A stretch of 64,000 bases of DNA, from assembly GCF_005889735.1 (NCBI RefSeq), contig NZ_VCKY01000008.1, positions 1 through 64,000 of the forward strand. Reading direction: 5' to 3'. Of the stretch, positions 60,819 to 64,000 are shown one piece after another. The notes beneath the pieces were generated by a model that was not told the DNA's origin, ran no database searches, and worked only from the letters and a program-made list of their open reading frames with translations. The stretch is from Nonomuraea turkmeniaca (lineage in GTDB: Bacteria > Actinomycetota > Actinomycetes > Streptosporangiales > Streptosporangiaceae). The position numbers were made by a program, and so were the translations under genes. The first letter of the stretch is position 1. The number at the start of each line of letters is the position of its first letter.

Positions 60819-62084
60819 ATGGTCCGTTACCGCGTGCGCGGTGGCAACGCACTGCGTGGAACCGCGTTCATCCAGGGCGCGAAGAACGCCGTGCTCCCCA
60901 TGATCGGTGCGGCTCTGCTCGCCCCGAAGGGGCGCACCGTCCTGCGCAACGTGCCGATCATCGAAGACGTCCGCCGCGCCGTCGAGCTGGCCGAGGCGGT
61001 CGGCGCGTACGTCGAGCTGCACGAGTCAGAGCGCACGCTGGTCATCGACGCCTCCAGGGTGGACAGCCCGGTGCTGCCCGCCAGGATCGCCCGGCGCTTC
61101 CGCGGCTCCGTCCTGTTCACCCCCGCCCTGCTGCACCGGCTGGGCGAGGCGATCGTGGAGGGGGTCGGCGGCTGCAATCTCGGCAGCCGCAACCTCGACT
61201 TCCACTACCTCGGCTACAAGCGGCTGGGCGCGATCGTGGACGAGGAGGAGACGGTCATCCACGTCAAGGCGTCCGGGCTGACCGGCGCCACCCTCTACCT
61301 CGACACCCCGTCCCACACCGGCACCGAGAACCTCATCATGGCCGCTGCCTTGGCCAACGGCACGACCGTGATCGAGAACGCGGCGCTGGAGCCCGAGGTG
61401 CTCGACGTCATCGACATGCTCACCAAAATGGGCGCGCGCATCAGCGGCGGCGGCACCGGGTTCATCACCGTGGAGGGCGTGGACGAGCTGCACGCCGTCG
61501 AGCACACGGTGATGCCCGACCGGCTGGACGCGGGCGTGTTCGCGATGGCCGCGGCGATCACCGGTGGCGAGCTGAGCCTGGTGGGCACCGGCCTCGACCT
61601 GGGTGTGGTGCGCTACAAGCTGGAGCAGATGGGCGTCGAGTTCGCCCGGCAGGGCGCGGTCCTGCACGTGCGGTCCGAGGGCAAGCTGCGGCCCATCAAC
61701 ATCATCACCGACACCTATCCGGGCTTCGCCACGGACCTGCAGTCGCCGATGATGACGGTCGCGGCGCTGGCCGACGGCACCAGCTACATCCACGAGCGCA
61801 TCTTCGACGGCCGGTTCGCGCTGGCCGGAGAGCTCAACAAGATGAAGGCAAATGTGGAGGTCGACGGCAGCCGGGCCGTCGTACGCGGCCGCACGCCGCT
61901 GACCGGCACCCAGGTGACGGCGCACGACCTTCGCTCGGGCATCGCACTGGTGCTCGCCGGCCTCGCGGCCGAGGGCGAGACGGTGATCGACTCGGGATAC
62001 CTGATCGATCGCGGTCACGCACATCTCGCGGCGCGAATGCGCGCGCTCGGCGCGGACATTACACGAGAGATTTCCGAGCGCTAA
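60819..62084 (+). CDS. murA: UDP-N-acetylglucosamine 1-carboxyvinyltransferase (Cys-type)
   Basis: A 421-aa EPSP-synthase-fold enzyme that transfers enolpyruvate from PEP to UDP-GlcNAc, the first committed step of peptidoglycan. It keeps [10 protein letters not shown] (Lys/Asn pair), [39 protein letters not shown] and YLIDRGHAH. The active-site loop is GGCNLGSR, with Cys; the MurA of mycobacteria has Asp here. The following residues ([14 protein letters not shown]) are also diverged. ATG 60819 follows AAGGAG. It may be a second MurA paralogue. Confidence 0.92.
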   Translation: MVRYRVRGGNALRGTAFIQGAKNAVLPMIGAALLAPKGRTVLRNVPIIEDVRRAVELAEAVGAYVELHESERTLVIDASRVDSPVLPARIARRFRGSVLFTPALLHRLGEAIVEGVGGCNLGSRNLDFHYLGYKRLGAIVDEEETVIHVKASGLTGATLYLDTPSHTGTENLIMAAALANGTTVIENAALEPEVLDVIDMLTKMGARISGGGTGFITVEGVDELHAVEHTVMPDRLDAGVFAMAAAITGGELSLVGTGLDLGVVRYKLEQMGVEFARQGAVLHVRSEGKLRPINIITDTYPGFATDLQSPMMTVAALADGTSYIHERIFDGRFALAGELNKMKANVEVDGSRAVVRGRTPLTGTQVTAHDLRSGIALVLAGLAAEGETVIDSGYLIDRGHAHLAARMRALGADITREISER

Positions 62085-62285
62085 AAAGCGTGCGAAATAC
62101 CTCGTTGAGCTGCTAAGACATCTTGTCGGACGGTCAACCTCAACGGCTTTCCGGAAAAGTCGGGCGTGACATTACGGCCCCCGCGAGCGATCGTTCCAAA
62201 AGAGAGCACTGCAACGGACGGCAGGATGGGACGAACATTGGTCGAGAGGGCCGAAGAAACTCCCCGAGTGTCACGCCCGGGAGCA

Positions 62286-63575
62286 ATGACACCGGACCTC
62301 ACCATTGGTGTGGTCGGACCCCACGACTTGGTGGAGCGGGTCATGCTGATGGGTCACGCCGCGGCGCCGTTGCCGTGTCGCCTGGTGGCGGCTGCCTACC
62401 GCGACGAGCAGGAGGCGCCGGACAAGGTGACGCGGCTCGGTCCCGGCGTCGACGCATGCTTGTTCGCCAGCCCGGTCCCTTACGACCTGGCCAGGCGTTC
62501 CGGCGTGCTGACGATGCCCGCGACGTACGTGCAACTCGGCGGAGCAGCACTGGTGGCGGCGTTGGCCAAGGCCGCGCTCGACACCCGGATGGACCCCCAA
62601 CGGGTCAGCATCGACGTGGTCAGCCGGGCCGATGTCGAGGAGGCGTACACCGACCTCGGCATCCCCGCGACCGACGTCCACAGCCGCGACGAGCCGGGCG
62701 CCACCGGCACGATCGCGGCCTACCACGAACGCCTGGCCCGGCAGGGCGCCACCACGGGAGCACTGACGTGCCTGCCCGCGGTGGCCGAGCGCCTCCAGGC
62801 GGCCGGGGTGCCGGTCATCAGGATCAGGCCCACCTCGGCGGCTGTGCGCACGGCGCTGCACACGGCGGCGTTGCTCGGCGCGCACCACCGGCTGGAGGAG
62901 TCGCAGTTGACCGTGGTGCTGGTGGAGGTGCCGACGCTGCGCGAGCCCGTGCGCCGCGCCGCGCCCCGCTACTGGCGCGACGAGCTGCGGCTGTCCCTGC
63001 ACCGGCTCCTGGTCCAGGAGGCGAACCGGATCAACGCCACCATCTGGCCCATCGACGATCACAGCTACCTGGTCACCGCGACCAGGGGGTCGATCGCGGC
63101 GGCGACGGACGGGTTCAGGGTGTTGCCGTTCGCGGCCAGGATCAGGGACGAGCTGGGGCTGGCGGTCGAGGTCGGCGTGGGCATGGGGCGTACGACGCAC
63201 GACGCGGAGTCGCACGCGCGGGCCGCGCTGGCGCGTACGCAGGCCGGCAAGCAGGCACAGGGGTTCGCGGTGGACCGCGAGGGTCGGGCGCTCATCCCGG
63301 CCCCGCGCATGCCGCCGACGGGCTCAACCGCACTCAAGCCCAAGGGAGTGGAGGTGCTGGCCAGACTGGCGGCCAAGCTGGAGGGCGGCGACACGGTGGT
63401 CGACGCGGAGGGCGCCGGAAAGATGCTGGGGGTCACGCCCCGCACGGCTCGGCGGTTGTTGCGCACGCTGGTTGACGAGGGACTCGCGTGGCCACTTCCG
63501 CCCAACCGAACCCCGCAACCGGGTCGGCCCCGGCAGCTGTACCGCCTTATCGTGGAGAAACTCGGTCCCCGGTGA
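62286..63575 (+). CDS. Putative regulator: nucleotide-cyclase-like domain plus winged helix
   Basis: About 429 aa. Residues 1-200 form a Rossmann-like domain (LTIGVVGPHDLVERVMLMG). A middle domain (about 215-340) looks like the palm fold of GGDEF/adenylate cyclase/GTP cyclohydrolase III proteins (VVLVEVPTLREPVRR, then VEVGVGMGRTTHDAESHARA). A C-terminal winged helix ends the protein (GAGKMLGVTPRTARRLLRTL). I know no characterised member. ATG 62286 has GGGAG just upstream; 62226 and 62166 are alternative starts. It follows murA by 200 nt and is followed by a perfect terminator. Confidence 0.65.
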   Translation: MTPDLTIGVVGPHDLVERVMLMGHAAAPLPCRLVAAAYRDEQEAPDKVTRLGPGVDACLFASPVPYDLARRSGVLTMPATYVQLGGAALVAALAKAALDTRMDPQRVSIDVVSRADVEEAYTDLGIPATDVHSRDEPGATGTIAAYHERLARQGATTGALTCLPAVAERLQAAGVPVIRIRPTSAAVRTALHTAALLGAHHRLEESQLTVVLVEVPTLREPVRRAAPRYWRDELRLSLHRLLVQEANRINATIWPIDDHSYLVTATRGSIAAATDGFRVLPFAARIRDELGLAVEVGVGMGRTTHDAESHARAALARTQAGKQAQGFAVDREGRALIPAPRMPPTGSTALKPKGVEVLARLAAKLEGGDTVVDAEGAGKMLGVTPRTARRLLRTLVDEGLAWPLPPNRTPQPGRPRQLYRLIVEKLGPR

Positions 63576-63600
63576 TTGGTTGATCTTTGGTTCGGCCTTT

Positions 63601-63628
63601 GGCCCGCCGTTCGTCACGGCGGGCCTTT
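63601..63628 (+). terminator. Intrinsic terminator after the winged-helix regulator
   Basis: GGCCCGCCGT-TCGTC-ACGGCGGGCC-TTT is a perfect 10-bp stem with a 5-nt loop and a short T-run, located 26 nt after the stop codon at 63575. It isolates the murA/regulator unit from the stable-RNA-like promoters beyond. The stretch 63629-63760 shows nothing else that I can support. Confidence 0.85.
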
Positions 63629-63769
63629 GGCCCGCCATCACATCCTTCTTTTACGGCAAGCCGACCTGGCGCCACCCGCCGTACGGGGCCGGTGTCCGTC
63701 CAGGGAGACGCTTCTGACTCGTTCACCGGCGGGCCGCCGCCACGGCGTCAAGTGGGCCGGTTACGAGGT

Positions 63770-63856
63770 CATATTGACTGGCGCTGTCAGTCTGGGAACT
63801 TACTCATTGACTCTTGTGAACTTGTTGGTTGACCCGCGTCGATGAGGGTATGTTCA
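63770..63856 (+). promoter_or_regulatory. Tandem sigma70-like promoters at the right edge
   Basis: Three -35-like hexamers occur in 65 nt: TTGACT (about 63774), TTGACT (63808) and TTGGTTGACC (63825-63834). The last is followed by a good -10, TATGTT (63849-63854). This part is AT-richer than its surroundings. Stacked promoters of this kind normally drive rRNA or other stable RNAs in actinomycetes. Transcription from the last would begin near 63861. Confidence 0.5.
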
Positions 63857-63860
63857 CGGA

Positions 63861-64000
63861 CGCCCCCGATCGACAGGATTCGGACGGGGGCACCAAACTT
63901 TTCGGCGTGCCCTTGCGCGTCAGAGTGGGCGCTGCGCGGGGCTGTAGAGGTGCTGGGCGGGCCAGTGAGTGCGACCTAATGGCGTGATTAGCAGCCGCAC
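63861..64000 (+). ncRNA. Start of an unassigned stable-RNA-like transcript (partial)
   Basis: No coding frame is convincing here. The first hairpin is GCCCCC-...-GGGGGC (about 63861-63890), then further stems such as GTGCG...CGCAC (63968-63999) with an inner CTAAT/ATTAG. The segment GACAGGATTCGGACGGGGG recalls the 5' end of tmRNA (GGATTCGACGGG) but has an extra base and lacks a CGTAAA-type tag entry in the visible part. It could also be a pre-rRNA leader. The window ends before this can be settled. Confidence 0.35.

Noticed and set aside
63861-64000. Confident tmRNA (ssrA) call
   Set aside because: The resemblance is limited to GGATTCG-ACGGGG, with an extra base, and no resume codon or tag frame is visible before the window ends; smpB is not nearby.
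63968-64000. Group II intron 5' end (GTGCGAC)
   Set aside because: Only a 7-base match to the intron boundary consensus; no further domain can be seen, so chance is likely.

Overview
The window is chromosomal DNA of a high-GC actinomycete. Evidence for this is the very strong G/C third-position bias, the frequent GTG/TTG starts, actinobacterial families (DUF3151, SCO7613-type membrane protein, orphan CvnA-type kinase, Osa-type stress system, PkwA-like WD40 kinase, class II FbaA) and many apparently leaderless starts. The gene set best fits Streptosporangiales (Nonomuraea/Streptosporangium-like); this is inference, not proven by the sequence. No prophage, insertion sequence, CRISPR array, tRNA or complete rRNA was seen.

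Layout. 1-3.8 kb (minus): the end of an exopolysaccharide-type locus with two GT4 glycosyltransferases in translationally coupled order, a small exported protein and a GH16 beta-glucanase. 3.9-11.3 kb: a large membrane-anchored propeller protein, a PknB-type kinase fused to WD40 repeats (PkwA-like), and a zinc-ribbon polytopic membrane protein. 11.4-13 kb: a decayed strip with two gene remnants, then a DUF817 membrane protein. 13-16.5 kb (minus): an ABC-2 exporter with its own histidine kinase/response regulator. 16.7-20.8 kb: a membrane protein with six CX4C repeats and a secreted PQQ-type sugar dehydrogenase with FnIII and CBM2 domains, preceded by a GAAA-G-TTTC palindrome. 20.8-21.6 kb: a frameshifted DinB pseudogene and a GNAT. 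21.6-25.8 kb: a divergent sugar cluster (ROK repressor / xylA / TIM-barrel isomerase / Gfo-Idh-MocA dehydrogenase) with overlapping genes. 25.9-31.2 kb: class I lysyl-tRNA synthetase, P-loop kinase, GT2, ketopantoate-reductase-like enzyme, DUF6886 and small membrane proteins.

31.2-40 kb: orphan CvnA-like sensor kinase, Nudix hydrolase, secreted propeller, MBL hydrolase, a 47-aa zinc ribbon, a short Rho with a structured leader, an RlmA-like rRNA methyltransferase, and an S9 prolyl-oligopeptidase homologue whose catalytic Ser and His are both replaced. 40-46.6 kb: an Osa-type stress locus (divergent OsaC-like PP2C phosphatase; OsaA-like poly-HAMP hybrid kinase; OsaB-like receiver/coiled-coil protein). 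46.8-50.5 kb: a NYN-domain protein and an ECF sigma factor fused to an anti-sigma-like zinc finger, a membrane helix and an extracytoplasmic domain.

50.6-63.6 kb is largely housekeeping: pyrE, DedA, fbaA, DUF3151, purA, GDPD, corA, purD-purC, murA and a nucleotide-cyclase-like/winged-helix regulator. The right edge holds a strong terminator, then tandem sigma70-like promoters and the start of an unassigned stable-RNA-like transcript.

Most promising for follow-up: the pseudo-peptidase, the sigma/anti-sigma/surface fusion protein, the CX4C membrane propeller, the short Rho with its hairpin-rich leader, a possible purA attenuator, a structured element between corA and purD, and duplicated stop-codon segments at two convergent gene junctions.
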